Origin: Actinernus sp. WN-2022
Taxonomy: Eukaryota; Cnidaria; Anthozoa; Actiniaria; Actinernidae
Direction: 5' to 3'
NCBI GenBank assembly: GCA_030867875.1
Contig: JAOWCC010000936.1
Location: 16,748,095-16,812,094, forward strand
Length of the DNA stretch: 64,000 nt
The notes below the pieces were generated by a model that saw only the letters and a program-made list of their open reading frames with translations, had not been told where the DNA came from and did no database searches. Position numbers and translations under genes: made by a program. Shown one piece after another: positions 45,136 to 59,769 of this stretch (position 1 is its first letter; every line of letters begins with the position of its first letter).

Positions 45136-47548
45136 GCTGGTAGTGATAATGAGGTACACAAGTGAACCTGCTGCGCCAACAAAAGCATCAGAGGTTCCAC
45201 AAAGCTACCCAGCTTCGGTGTCTATTGAGCAACTTGTGAATGCTGGAAAATTTGTTAAGCCAGCCACCAGAACAAAGACAGTATTGAAGTTGGAGTCATT
45301 TGACTTACTCAACAAAGAGTGAAAAACAGAAAAGTGTCTAACTCTCTATGTTGATGATGACAAATTTGCATCCGGAGCATATTCCGTGATGCATTCAAAG
45401 GAACACCGGAAAGTGGCAGCCAGTGTAAAAAAAATGGGTGATAAAGAAATACAATGACAAGTCAAAGAACATCATTAAGGACACAGTAAAGACGACATGA
45501 AACAAGATGAGGCCTTCAATGCTTTTTGTCAGGCGCTCCATGAAACGGAACAGGAGTCTTTGGCCCTCGAACTTGAACGCAATTTATCGGATCTCGAGGC
45601 AGAATCATCTGGTAAGTATATACAGTTGAATCCCGATAACTCGAACCGTCGGTAACTCGAAGCTCGCGCTAACTCGAACCAAAATTGATTTTCCCTGGAT
45701 TTGCGTCATACATTTAATGTAATTTTACCTTCCGTAACTCGAACCCTCGATAACTCAAACCTCCCGCTAACTCGAATCAATTTTTGTTTCCCTTCAGGTC
45801 ATTTTCTTTATAATTTTACCCTCGAGAACTCGAACCTCGTTTATCAAGACGTAACGAGACAAAACGTACTTCAGAACATTGAATTTATTTTCAAGCAGCA
45901 TGTATTCTTTGTGTTAACTTCTCTAGTTTCTTGGTTTTACGTTACATAAAACGTGTCAGTTCAGTCCTGTGAGAATATTGTACGTGATAAGCGGTGTCAG
46001 CAGGAATCCAAGGGAAACAAAGGATCCATTCAACCAGCTTTCATCAAGCTTAGCTGTTTCTTTAAAATGTCAATAAATTTCTTCTGTCCCTTGAAATGCA
46101 GCGTGCACGGTTCTTTCTCCGTGTAAGAAACCCGAATATTTGAATTGCAAATTATTTTCTGCAGTGTTTAACAATGCAAAACGTGTCCCAAGAATCATGT
46201 GCCGCTGACAGAAAAATGGAACATGTTCTAACGGACAATGATCTTATTACTGACAAGCAGTGGGCTTACCGCAAAGTGCTCTCAACAGAGCCCCTATTAG
46301 TCCAGCTAACAGACACTTGGAGTTGGGCGATTGACACTAAATTCGTGGTAGGGGTAGTATTTATTGATTTCCAGAAAGCCTTCGACTGCATCTGCACCTG
46401 GTAATGGATTCCTGTGCACATCCAATTGCAAATATTTGACCCTCATTGGATGTTCGTGGACAAGAGACCTCAAATCCTGTTTAGGAGAAGGCCAGGCGAA
46501 AATCTATCTGAGGCTTATTCAGAAATCACTTTCAACAAAACCTCTGTCTGAAAACACTAGTGGGTCTTCGATCAAAGAGAAATGTAACTTTTGTCAGAAA
46601 GATGTTCTCGTGCGTGAGTTGCGAAGATACATTTGGGCATGCTCTGAAAGACAACTCGAAGATTTTGATGATGACGAGTTTTCCAGCTCGGTGTTTGGAA
46701 GGACTCAAAGCTCTCCTGGGCTTGGAGGTCCACAACAAAGATTTCTTACAAGCGAGGAAACAACAGTGGCAACGGAAACACCAAGCCAGAGAGAGGTTAT
46801 AACAATTTCAAGGGTTTCAGTGAAGAATTATTTCATGTGTCCCAAAGCAGAAACACAAAAGAAAAACCCTATGAAACCCCTCACAAGGCCTACTAAAAGC
46901 AAACCAAGTACTTTTCAGCCGTCATCAGACTTAATGACGTCCTCTAGCTCTCTTACAGTGGCTTATTTGTCCAAAATTAGAGCACATTTCATTGGAAAAC
47001 CTACAGAAGAAACCATACTCACCGCCGCCGAGTCTGTAGAATTCTGCCGAATGGCATCATGGGTAAAGTTTGAGCCCTTGGTTTAACAAGTCAGCAGTAT
47101 TTAACTAGCCCGGGCTAGCCAAACTGGAACTGATGGGGGAGGGTTGAGTTAGCACTCTGCATTTCACCCATTGAGCGTTATTATGATGAAACACCAGTAC
47201 CTTTCATCACGCCAGGTGAGGAATTCAACCAATTAGCTGTCATTTGCGTACCTTATCAAACCCATACAGAGGCCGCCAAAAATACGTAACTCCAATAAAA
47301 GCTAATACAAAGAGTACTGAAAAAGGCGCGACTCCGAGACCCTCTCCAAAAAAAAACAAAGACTCCGAGACGGGCAAAGTAAAGAAAAATCGAGATCTGA
47401 CCTATAAAATACGAGATTTCCAGACTCAACACTACGTTTTTTCTTGACACCATTCGCCACCCCTAACTGGCCCGGCCACGGGTACTCGGAAACTGCGGTT
47501 TTACTAAAAAACGGACTTCAGTATAGGAAAATAGATGATATATCGATT
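45136..47548 (+). repeat. Macrosatellite unit 5 (2413 bp)
   Basis: Frame A is truncated early by TGG to TGA at 45320-45322 (after LLNKE) and has PATRT for PASRT. RT piece 46174-46404; frame B 46364-47086 (240 codons, 13-bp sequence present). The 97-bp module is absent. Confidence 0.93.
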
Positions 47549-50045
47549 GCTGGTAGTGATAATGAGGTACACAAGTGAACCTGCTGCGCCAACAAAAGCA
47601 TCAGAGGTTCCACAAAGCTACCCAGCTTCGGTGTCTATTGAGCAACTTGTGAATGCAGGAAAATTTGTTAAGCCAGCCTCCAGAACAAAGACAGTATTGA
47701 AGTTGGAGTCATTTGACTTACTCAACAAAGAGTGGAAAACAGAAAAGTGTCTAACTCTCTATGTTGATGATGACAAATTTGCATCCGGAGCATATTCCGT
47801 GATGCATTCAAAGGAACACCGGAAAGTGGCAGCCAGTGTAAAAAAAATGGGTGATAAAGAAATACAATGACAAGTCAAAGAACATCATTAAGGACACAGT
47901 AAAGACGACATGAAACAAGATGAGGCCTTCAATGCTTTTTGTCAGGCGCTCCATGAAACGGAACAGGAGTCTTTGGCCCTCGAACTTGAACGCAATTTAT
48001 CGGATCTCGAGGCAGAATCATCTGGTAAGTATATACAGTTGAATCCCGATAACTCGAACCGTCGGTAACTCGAAGCTCGCGCTAACTCGAACCAAAATTG
48101 ATTTTCCCTGGATTTGCGTCATACATTTAATGTAATTTTACCTTCCGTAACTCGAACCCTCGATAACTCAAACCTCCCGCTAACTCGAATCAATTTTTGT
48201 TTCCCTTCAGGTCATTTTCTTTATAATTTTACCCTCGAGAACTCGAACCTCGTTTATCAAGACGTAACGAGACAAAACGTACTTCAGAACATTGAATTTA
48301 TTTTCAAGCAGCATGTATTCTTTGTGTTAACTTCTCTAGTTTCTTGGTTTTACGTTACATAAAACGTGTCAGTTCAGTCCTGTGAGAATATTGTAGGTGA
48401 TAAGCGGTGTCAGCAGGAATCCAAGGGAAACAAAGGATCCATTCAACCAGCTTTCATCAAGCTTAGCTGTTTCTTTAAAATGTCAATAAATTTCTTCTGT
48501 CCCTTGAAATGCAGCGTGCACGGTTCTTTCTCCGTGTAAGAAACCCGAATATTTGAATTGCAAATTATTTTCTGCAGTGTTTAACAATGCAATACGTGTC
48601 CCAAGAATCATGTGCCGCTGACAGAAAAATGGAACATGTTCTAACGGACAATGATCTTATTACTGACAAGCAGTGGGCTTACCGCAAAGTGCTCTCAACA
48701 GAGCCCCTATTAGTCCAGCTAACAGACTCTTGGAGTTGGGCGATTGACACTAAATTCCTGGTAGGGGTAGTATTTATTGATTTCCAGAAAGCCTTTGACT
48801 GCATCTGCACCTGGTAATGGATTCCTGTGCACATCCAATTGCAAATATTTGACCCTCATTGGATGTTCGTGGACAAGAGACCTCAAATCCTGTTTAGGAG
48901 AAGGCCAGGCGAAAATCTATCTGAGGCTTATTCAACAAAACCTCTGTCTGAAAACACTAGTGGGTCTTCGATCAAAGAGAAATGTAACTTTTGTCAGAAA
49001 GATGTTCTCGTGCGTGAGTTGCGAAGATACATTTGGGCATGCTCTGAAAGACAACTCGAAGATTTTGATGATGACGAGTTTTCCAGCTCGGTGTTTGGAA
49101 GGACTCAAAGCTCTCCTGGGCTTGGAGGTCCACAACAAAGATTTCTTACAAGCGAGGAAACAACAGTGGCAACGGAAACACCAAGCCAGAGAGAGGTTAT
49201 AACAATTTCAAGGGTTTCAGTGAAGAATTATTTCATGTGTCCCAAAGCAGAAACACAAAAGAAAAACCCTATGAAACCCCTCACAAGGCCTACTAAAAGC
49301 AAACCAAGTACTTTTCAGCCGTCATCAGACTTAATGATGTCCTCTAGCTCTCTTACAGTGGCTTATTTGTCCAAAATTAGAGCACATTTCATTGGAAAAC
49401 CTACAGAAGAAACCATACTCACCGCCGCCGAGTCTGTAGAATTCTGCCGAATGGCATCATGGGTAAAGATTGAGCCCTTGGTTTAACAAGTCAGCAGTAT
49501 TTAACTAGCCCGGGCTAGCCAAACTGGAACTGATGGGGGAGGGTTGAGTTAGCACTCTGCATTTCACCCATTGAGCCCAAACACGTCCGGGAGTGAAAGG
49601 CTTAAAGCGATTTGAAAATCTGAGCCCGAGGTCGTCCTTTTTCAATACCGAGCTCAAGACTGTTGTTACTGTCGTTATTATGATGAAACACCAGTACCTT
49701 TCATCACGCCAGGTGAGGAATTCAACCAATTAGCTGTCATTTGCGTACCTTATCAAACCCATACAGAGGCCGCCAAAAATACGTAACTCCAATAAAAGCT
49801 AATAAAAAGAGTACTGAAAAAGGCGCAACTCCGAGACCCTCTCCAAAAAAAACCAAAGACTCCGAGACGGGCAAAGTAAAGAAAAATCGAGATCTGACCT
49901 ATAAAATACGAGATTTCGAGACTCAACACTACGTTTTTTCTTGACACCATTCGCCACCCCTAACTGGCCCGGCCACCGGTACTCGGAAACTGCGGTTTTA
50001 CTAAAAAACGGACTTCAGTATAGGAAAATAGATGATATATCGATT
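47549..50045 (+). repeat. Macrosatellite unit 6 (2497 bp), recombinant tail
   Basis: RT piece 48587-48817 with DSWSW and KFLVG variants; frame B 48827-49486 (219 codons, KIEPLV). The body equals unit 9. The tail from about 49573 carries the 97-bp module and variants of unit 3 (GGCTTAAAG, GCGCAACTCC), so the unit is a hybrid marking the crossover that duplicated units 4-6. Confidence 0.93.
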
Positions 50046-52459
50046 GCTGGTAGTGATAATGAGGTACACAAGTGAACCTGCTGCGCCAACAAAAGCATCA
50101 GAGGTTCCACAAAGCTACCCAGCTTCGGTGTCTATTGAGCAACTTGTGAATGCAGGAAAATTTGTTAAGCCAGCCTCCAGAACACAGACAGTATTGAAGT
50201 TGGAGTCATTTGACTTACTCAACAAAGAGTGGAAAACAGAAAAGTGTCTAACTCTCTATGTTGATGATGACAAATTTGCATCCGGAGCATATTCCGTGAT
50301 GCATTCAAAGGAACACCGGAAAGTGGCAGCCAGTGTAAAAAAAATGGGTGATAAAGAAATACAATGACAAGTCAAAGAACATCATTAAGGACACAGTAAA
50401 GACGACATGAAACAAGATGAGGCCTTCAATGCTTTTTGTCAGGCGCTCCATGAAACGGAACAGGAGTCTTTGGCCCTCGAACTTGAACGCAATTTATCGG
50501 ATCTCGAGGCAGAATCATCTGGTAAGTATATACAGTTGAATCCCGGTAACTCGAAGCTCGCGCTAACTCGAAGCTCGCGCTAACTCGAACCAAAATTGAT
50601 TTTCCCTGGATTTGCGTCATACATTTAATGTAATTTTACCTTCCGTAACTCGAACCCTCGATAACTCAAACCTCCCGCTAACTCGAATCAATTTTTGTTT
50701 CCCTTCAGGTCATTTTCTTTATAATTTTACCCTCGAGAACTCGAACCTCGTTTATCAAGACGTAACGAGACAAAACGTACTTCAGAACATTGAATTTATT
50801 TTCAAGCAGCATGTATTCTTTGTGTTAACTTCTCTAGTTTCTTGGTTTTACGTTACATAAAACGTGTCAGTTCAGTCCTGTGAGAATATTGTACGTGATA
50901 AGCGGTGTCAGCAGGAATCCAAGGGAAACAAAGGATCCATTCAACCAGCTTTCATCAAGCTTAGCTGTTTCTTTAAAATGTCAATAAATTTCTTCTGTCC
51001 CTTGAAATGCAGCGTGCACGGTTCTTTCTCCGTGTAAGAAACCCGAATATTTGAATTGCAAATTATTTTCTGCAGTGTTTAACAATGCAAAACGTGTCCC
51101 AAGAATCATGTGCCGCTGACAGAAAAATGGAACATGTTCTAACGGACAATGATCTTATTACTGACAAGCAGTGGGCTTACCGCAAAGTGCTCTCAACAGA
51201 GCCCCTATTAGTCCAGCTAACAGACACTTGGAGTTGGGCGATTGACACTAAATTCGTGGTAGGGGTAGTATTTATTGATTTCCAGAAAGCCTTCGACTGC
51301 ATCTGCACCTGGTAATGGATTCCTGTGCACATCCAATTGCAAATATTTGACCCTCATTGGATGTTCGTGGACAAGAGACCTCAAATCCTGTTTAGGAGAA
51401 GGCCAGGCGAAAATCTATCTGAGGCTTATTCAGAAATCACTTTCAACAAAACCTCTGTCTGAAAACACTAGTGGGTCTTCGATCAAAGAGAAATGTAACT
51501 TTTGTCAGAAAGATGTTCTCGTGCGTGAGTTGCGAAGATACATTTGGGCATGCTCTGAAAGACAACTCGAAGATTTTGATGATGACGAGTTTTCCAGCTC
51601 GGTGTTTGGAAGGACTCAAAGCTCTCCTGGGCTTGGAGGTCCACAACAAAGATTTCTTACAAGCGAGGAAACAACAGTGGCAACGGAAACACCAAGCCAG
51701 AGAGAGGTTATAACAATTTCAAGGGTTTCAGTGAAGAATTATTTCATGTGTCCCAAAGCAGAAACACAAAAGAAAAACCCTATGAAACCCCTCACAAGGC
51801 CTACTAAAAGCAAACCAAGTACTTTTCAGCCGTCATCAGACTTAATGACGTCCTCTAGCTCTCTTACAGTGGCTTATTTGTCCAAAATTAGAGCACATTT
51901 CATTGGAAAACCTACAGAAGAAACCATACTCACCGCCGCCGAGTCTGTAGAATTCTGCCGAATGGCATCATGGGTAAAGTTTGAGCCCTTGGTTTAACAA
52001 GTCAGCAGTATTTAACTAGCCCGGGCTAGCCAAACTGGAACTGATGGGGGAGGGTTGAGTTAGCACTCTGCATTTCACCCATTGAGCGTTATTATGATGA
52101 AACACCAGTACCTTTCATCACGCCAGGTGAGGAATTCAACCAATTAGCTGTCATTTGCGTACCTTATCAAACCCATACAGAGGCCGCCAAAAATACGTAA
52201 CTCCAATAAAAGCTAATAAAAAGAGTACTGAAAAAGGCGCGACTCCGAGACCCTCTCCAAAAAAAACCAAAGACTCCGAGACGGGCAAAGTAAAGAAAAA
52301 TCGAGATCTGACCTATAAAATACGAGATTTCGAGACTCAACACTACGTTTTTTCTTGACACCATTCGCCACCCCTAACTGGCCCGGCCACCGGTACTCGG
52401 AAACTGCGGTTTTACTAAAAAACGGACTTCAGTATAGGAAAATAGATGATATATCGATT
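50046..52459 (+). repeat. Macrosatellite unit 7 (2414 bp, duplicate of unit 4)
   Basis: This unit has all diagnostic variants of unit 4 (SRTQTVL, rearranged ACTCGAA block near 50545-50587, MQNVS, 13-bp sequence, no 97-bp module) at an exact offset of 7324 bp. Frame B 51275-51997. Confidence 0.93.
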
Positions 52460-54872
52460 GCTGGTAGTGATAATGAGGTACACAAGTGAACCTGCTGCGC
52501 CAACAAAAGCATCAGAGGTTCCACAAAGCTACCCAGCTTCGGTGTCTATTGAGCAACTTGTGAATGCTGGAAAATTTGTTAAGCCAGCCACCAGAACAAA
52601 GACAGTATTGAAGTTGGAGTCATTTGACTTACTCAACAAAGAGTGAAAAACAGAAAAGTGTCTAACTCTCTATGTTGATGATGACAAATTTGCATCCGGA
52701 GCATATTCCGTGATGCATTCAAAGGAACACCGGAAAGTGGCAGCCAGTGTAAAAAAAATGGGTGATAAAGAAATACAATGACAAGTCAAAGAACATCATT
52801 AAGGACACAGTAAAGACGACATGAAACAAGATGAGGCCTTCAATGCTTTTTGTCAGGCGCTCCATGAAACGGAACAGGAGTCTTTGGCCCTCGAACTTGA
52901 ACGCAATTTATCGGATCTCGAGGCAGAATCATCTGGTAAGTATATACAGTTGAATCCCGATAACTCGAACCGTCGGTAACTCGAAGCTCGCGCTAACTCG
53001 AACCAAAATTGATTTTCCCTGGATTTGCGTCATACATTTAATGTAATTTTACCTTCCGTAACTCGAACCCTCGATAACTCAAACCTCCCGCTAACTCGAA
53101 TCAATTTTTGTTTCCCTTCAGGTCATTTTCTTTATAATTTTACCCTCGAGAACTCGAACCTCGTTTATCAAGACGTAACGAGACAAAACGTACTTCAGAA
53201 CATTGAATTTATTTTCAAGCAGCATGTATTCTTTGTGTTAACTTCTCTAGTTTCTTGGTTTTACGTTACATAAAACGTGTCAGTTCAGTCCTGTGAGAAT
53301 ATTGTACGTGATAAGCGGTGTCAGCAGGAATCCAAGGGAAACAAAGGATCCATTCAACCAGCTTTCATCAAGCTTAGCTGTTTCTTTAAAATGTCAATAA
53401 ATTTCTTCTGTCCCTTGAAATGCAGCGTGCACGGTTCTTTCTCCGTGTAAGAAACCCGAATATTTGAATTGCAAATTATTTTCTGCAGTGTTTAACAATG
53501 CAAAACGTGTCCCAAGAATCATGTGCCGCTGACAGAAAAATGGAACATGTTCTAACGGACAATGATCTTATTACTGACAAGCAGTGGGCTTACCGCAAAG
53601 TGCTCTCAACAGAGCCCCTATTAGTCCAGCTAACAGACACTTGGAGTTGGGCGATTGACACTAAATTCGTGGTAGGGGTAGTATTTATTGATTTCCAGAA
53701 AGCCTTCGACTGCATCTGCACCTGGTAATGGATTCCTGTGCACATCCAATTGCAAATATTTGACCCTCATTGGATGTTCGTGGACAAGAGACCTCAAATC
53801 CTGTTTAGGAGAAGGCCAGGCGAAAATCTATCTGAGGCTTATTCAGAAATCACTTTCAACAAAACCTCTGTCTGAAAACACTAGTGGGTCTTCGATCAAA
53901 GAGAAATGTAACTTTTGTCAGAAAGATGTTCTCGTGCGTGAGTTGCGAAGATACATTTGGGCATGCTCTGAAAGACAACTCGAAGATTTTGATGATGACG
54001 AGTTTTCCAGCTCGGTGTTTGGAAGGACTCAAAGCTCTCCTGGGCTTGGAGGTCCACAACAAAGATTTCTTACAAGCGAGGAAACAACAGTGGCAACGGA
54101 AACACCAAGCCAGAGAGAGGTTATAACAATTTCAAGGGTTTCAGTGAAGAATTATTTCATGTGTCCCAAAGCAGAAACACAAAAGAAAAACCCTATGAAA
54201 CCCCTCACAAGGCCTACTAAAAGCAAACCAAGTACTTTTCAGCCGTCATCAGACTTAATGACGTCCTCTAGCTCTCTTACAGTGGCTTATTTGTCCAAAA
54301 TTAGAGCACATTTCATTGGAAAACCTACAGAAGAAACCATACTCACCGCCGCCGAGTCTGTAGAATTCTGCCGAATGGCATCATGGGTAAAGTTTGAGCC
54401 CTTGGTTTAACAAGTCAGCAGTATTTAACTAGCCCGGGCTAGCCAAACTGGAACTGATGGGGGAGGGTTGAGTTAGCACTCTGCATTTCACCCATTGAGC
54501 GTTATTATGATGAAACACCAGTACCTTTCATCACGCCAGGTGAGGAATTCAACCAATTAGCTGTCATTTGCGTACCTTATCAAACCCATACAGAGGCCGC
54601 CAAAAATACGTAACTCCAATAAAAGCTAATACAAAGAGTACTGAAAAAGGCGCGACTCCGAGACCCTCTCCAAAAAAAAACAAAGACTCCGAGACGGGCA
54701 AAGTAAAGAAAAATCGAGATCTGACCTATAAAATACGAGATTTCCAGACTCAACACTACGTTTTTTCTTGACACCATTCGCCACCCCTAACTGGCCCGGC
54801 CACGGGTACTCGGAAACTGCGGTTTTACTAAAAAACGGACTTCAGTATAGGAAAATAGATGATATATCGATT
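52460..54872 (+). repeat. Macrosatellite unit 8 (2413 bp, duplicate of unit 5)
   Basis: This unit carries the same early stop in frame A (52644-52646) and PATRT as unit 5, at offset 7324. Frame B 53688-54410 (240 codons). Confidence 0.93.
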
Positions 54873-57272
54873 GCTGGTAGTGATAATGAGGTACACAAGT
54901 GAACCTGCTGCGCCAACAAAAGCATCAGAGGTTCCACAAAGCTACCCAGCTTCGGTGTCTATTGAGCAACTTGTGAATGCAGGAAAATTTGTTAAGCCAG
55001 CCTCCAGAACAAAGACAGTATTGAAGTTGGAGTCATTTGACTTACTCAACAAAGAGTGGAAAACAGAAAAGTGTCTAACTCTCTATGTTGATGATGACAA
55101 ATTTGCATCCGGAGCATATTCCGTGATGCATTCAAAGGAACACCGGAAAGTGGCAGCCAGTGTAAAAAAAATGGGTGATAAAGAAATACAATGACAAGTC
55201 AAAGAACATCATTAAGGACACAGTAAAGACGACATGAAACAAGATGAGGCCTTCAATGCTTTTTGTCAGGCGCTCCATGAAACGGAACAGGAGTCTTTGG
55301 CCCTCGAACTTGAACGCAATTTATCGGATCTCGAGGCAGAATCATCTGGTAAGTATATACAGTTGAATCCCGATAACTCGAACCGTCGGTAACTCGAAGC
55401 TCGCGCTAACTCGAACCAAAATTGATTTTCCCTGGATTTGCGTCATACATTTAATGTAATTTTACCTTCCGTAACTCGAACCCTCGATAACTCAAACCTC
55501 CCGCTAACTCGAATCAATTTTTGTTTCCCTTCAGGTCATTTTCTTTATAATTTTACCCTCGAGAACTCGAACCTCGTTTATCAAGACGTAACGAGACAAA
55601 ACGTACTTCAGAACATTGAATTTATTTTCAAGCAGCATGTATTCTTTGTGTTAACTTCTCTAGTTTCTTGGTTTTACGTTACATAAAACGTGTCAGTTCA
55701 GTCCTGTGAGAATATTGTAGGTGATAAGCGGTGTCAGCAGGAATCCAAGGGAAACAAAGGATCCATTCAACCAGCTTTCATCAAGCTTAGCTGTTTCTTT
55801 AAAATGTCAATAAATTTCTTCTGTCCCTTGAAATGCAGCGTGCACGGTTCTTTCTCCGTGTAAGAAACCCGAATATTTGAATTGCAAATTATTTTCTGCA
55901 GTGTTTAACAATGCAATACGTGTCCCAAGAATCATGTGCCGCTGACAGAAAAATGGAACATGTTCTAACGGACAATGATCTTATTACTGACAAGCAGTGG
56001 GCTTACCGCAAAGTGCTCTCAACAGAGCCCCTATTAGTCCAGCTAACAGACTCTTGGAGTTGGGCGATTGACACTAAATTCCTGGTAGGGGTAGTATTTA
56101 TTGATTTCCAGAAAGCCTTTGACTGCATCTGCACCTGGTAATGGATTCCTGTGCACATCCAATTGCAAATATTTGACCCTCATTGGATGTTCGTGGACAA
56201 GAGACCTCAAATCCTGTTTAGGAGAAGGCCAGGCGAAAATCTATCTGAGGCTTATTCAACAAAACCTCTGTCTGAAAACACTAGTGGGTCTTCGATCAAA
56301 GAGAAATGTAACTTTTGTCAGAAAGATGTTCTCGTGCGTGAGTTGCGAAGATACATTTGGGCATGCTCTGAAAGACAACTCGAAGATTTTGATGATGACG
56401 AGTTTTCCAGCTCGGTGTTTGGAAGGACTCAAAGCTCTCCTGGGCTTGGAGGTCCACAACAAAGATTTCTTACAAGCGAGGAAACAACAGTGGCAACGGA
56501 AACACCAAGCCAGAGAGAGGTTATAACAATTTCAAGGGTTTCAGTGAAGAATTATTTCATGTGTCCCAAAGCAGAAACACAAAAGAAAAACCCTATGAAA
56601 CCCCTCACAAGGCCTACTAAAAGCAAACCAAGTACTTTTCAGCCGTCATCAGACTTAATGATGTCCTCTAGCTCTCTTACAGTGGCTTATTTGTCCAAAA
56701 TTAGAGCACATTTCATTGGAAAACCTACAGAAGAAACCATACTCACCGCCGCCGAGTCTGTAGAATTCTGCCGAATGGCATCATGGGTAAAGATTGAGCC
56801 CTTGGTTTAACAAGTCAGCAGTATTTAACTAGCCCGGGCTAGCCAAACTGGAACTGATGGGGGAGGGTTGAGTTAGCACTCTGCATTTCACCCATTGAGC
56901 GTTATTATGATGAAACACCAGTACCTTTCATCACGCCAGGTGAGGAATTCAACCAATTAGCTGTCATTTGCGTACCTTATCAAACCCATACAGAGGCCGC
57001 CAAAAATACGTAACTCCAATAAAAGCTAATAAAAAGAGTACTGAAAAAGGCGCGACTCCGAGACCCTCTCCAAAAAAAACCAAAGACTCCGAGACGGGCA
57101 AAGTAAAGAAAAATCGAGATCTGACCTATAAAATACGAGATTTCGAGACTCAACACTACGTTTTTTCTTGACACCATTCGCCACCCCTAACTGGCCCGGC
57201 CACCGGTACTCGGAAACTGCGGTTTTACTAAAAAACGGACTTCAGTATAGGAAAATAGATGATATATCGATT
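54873..57272 (+). repeat. Macrosatellite unit 9 (2400 bp, duplicate of unit 6 body)
   Basis: RT piece 55911-56141 with DSWSW/KFLVG and frame B 56151-56810 with KIEPLV, as in unit 6, but the 97-bp module is absent. This is probably the pre-duplication form of the unit 6 tail. Confidence 0.93.
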
Positions 57273-59769
57273 GCTGGTAGTGATAATGAGGTACACAAGT
57301 GAACCTGCTGCGCCAACAAAAGCATCAGAGGTTCCACAAAGCTACCCAGCTTCGGTGTCTATTGAGCAACTTGTGAATGCAGGAAAATTTGTTAAGCCAG
57401 CCTCCAGAACAAAGACAGTATTGAAGTTGGAGTCATTTGACTTACTCAACAAAGAGTGGAAAACAGAAAAGTGTCTAACTCTCTATGTTGATGATGACAA
57501 ATTTGCATCCGGAGCATATTCCGTGATGCATTCAAAGGAACACCGGAAAGTGGCAGCCAGTGTAAAAAAAATGGGTGATAAAGAAATACAATGACAAGTC
57601 AAAGAACATCATTAAGGACACAGTAAAGACGACATGAAACAAGATGAGGCCTTCAATGCTTTTTGTCAGGCGCTCCATGAAACGGAACAGGAGTCTTTGG
57701 CCCTCGAACTTGAACGCAATTTATCGGATCTCGAGGCAGAATCATCTGGTAAGTATATACAGTTGAATCCCGATAACTCGAACCGTCGGTAACTCGAAGC
57801 TCGCGCTAACTCGAACCAAAATTGATTTTCCCTGGATTTGCGTCATACATTTAATGTAATTTTACCTTCCGTAACTCGAACCCTCGATAACTCAAACCTC
57901 CCGCTAACTCGAATCAATTTTTGTTTCCCTTCAGGTCATTTTCTTTATAATTTTACCCTCGAGAACTCGAACCTCGTTTATCAAGACGTAACGAGACAAA
58001 ACGTACTTCAGAACATTGAATTTATTTTCAAGCAGCATGTATTCTTTGTGTTAACTTCTCTAGTTTCTTGGTTTTACGTTACATAAAACGTGTTAGTTCA
58101 GTCCTGTGAGAATATTGTACGTGATAAGCGGTGTCAGCAGGAATCCAAGGGAAACAAAGGATCCATTCAACCAGCTTTCATCAAGCTTAGCTGTTTCTTT
58201 AAAATGTCAATAAATTTCTTCTGTCCCTTGAAATGCAGCGTGCACGGTTCTTTCTCCGTGTAAGAAACCCGAATATTTGAATTGCAAATTATTTTCTGCA
58301 GTGTTTAACAATGCAAAACGTGTCCCAAGAATCATGTGCCGCTGACAGAAAAATGGAACATGTTCTAACGGACAATGATCTTATTACTGACAAGCAGTGG
58401 GCTTACCGCAAAGTGCTCTCAACAGAGCCCCTATTAGTCCAGCTAACAGACACTTGGAGTTGGGCGATTGACACTAAATTCGTGGTAGGGGTAGTATTTA
58501 TTGATTTCCAGAAAGCCTTCGACTGCATCTGCACCTGGTAATGGATTCCTGTGCACATCCAATTGCAAATATTTGACCCTCATTGGATGTTCGTGGACAA
58601 GAGACCTCAAATCCTGTTTAGGAGAAGGCCAGGCGAAAATCTATCTGAGGCTTATTCAACAAAACCTCTGTCTGAAAACACTAGTGGGTCTTCGATCAAA
58701 GAGAAATGTAACTTTTGTCAGAAAGATGTTCTCGTGCGTGAGTTGCGAAGATACATTTGGGCATGCTCTGAAAGACAACTCGAAGATTTTAATGATGACG
58801 AGTTTTCCAGCTCGGTGTTTGGAAGGACTCAAAGCTCTCCTGGGCTTGGAGGTCCACAACAAAGATTTCTTACAAGCGAGGAAACAACAGTGGCAACGGA
58901 AACACCAAGCCAGAGAGAGGTTATAACAATTTCAAGGGTTTCAGTGAAGAATTATTTCATGTGTCCCAAAGCAGAAACACAAAAGAAAAACCCTATGAAA
59001 CCCCTCACAAGGCCTACTAAAAGCAAACCAAGTACTTTTCAGCCGTCATCAGACTTAATGACGTCCTCTAGCTCTCTTACAGTGGCTTATTTGTCCAAAA
59101 TTAGAGCACATTTCATTGGAAAACCTACAGAAGAAACCATACTCACCGCCGCCAAGTCTGTAGAATTCTGCCGAATGGCATCATGGGTAAAGTTTGAGCC
59201 CTTGGTTTAACAAGTCAGCAGTATTTAACTAGCCCGGGCTAGCCAAACTGGAACTGAGGGGGGAGGGTTGAGTTAGCACTCTGCATTTCACCCATTGAGC
59301 CCAAACACGTCCGGGAGTGAAAGGGTTAAAGCGATTTGAAAATCTGAGCCCGAGGTCGTCCTTTTTCAATACCGAGCTCAAGACTGTTGTTACTGTCGTT
59401 ATTATGATGAAACACCAGTACCTTTCATCACGCCAGGTGAGGAATTCAACCAATTAGCTGTCATTTGCGTACCTTATCAAACCCATACAGAGGCCGCCAA
59501 AAATACGTAACTCCAATAAAAGCTAATACAAAGAGTACTGAAAAAGGCGCGACTCCGAGACCCTCTCCAAAAAAAAACAAAGACTCCGAGACGGGCAAAG
59601 TAAAGAAAAATCGAGATCTGACCTATAAAATACGAGATTTCGAGACTCAACACTACGTTTTTTCTTGACACCATTCGCCACCCCTAACTGGCCCGGCCAC
59701 GGGTACTCGGAAACTGCGGTTTTACTAAAAAACGGACTTCAGTATAGGAAAATAGATGATATATCGATT
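57273..59769 (+). repeat. Macrosatellite unit 10 (2497 bp)
   Basis: RT piece 58311-58541 has MQNVS, elsewhere linked to the 13-bp sequence, yet here that sequence is absent and the 97-bp module is present. Frame B 58551-59210 with Asp to Asn in the acidic patch (EDFNDDEF) and AAKSV for AAESV. A mosaic unit. Confidence 0.93.
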
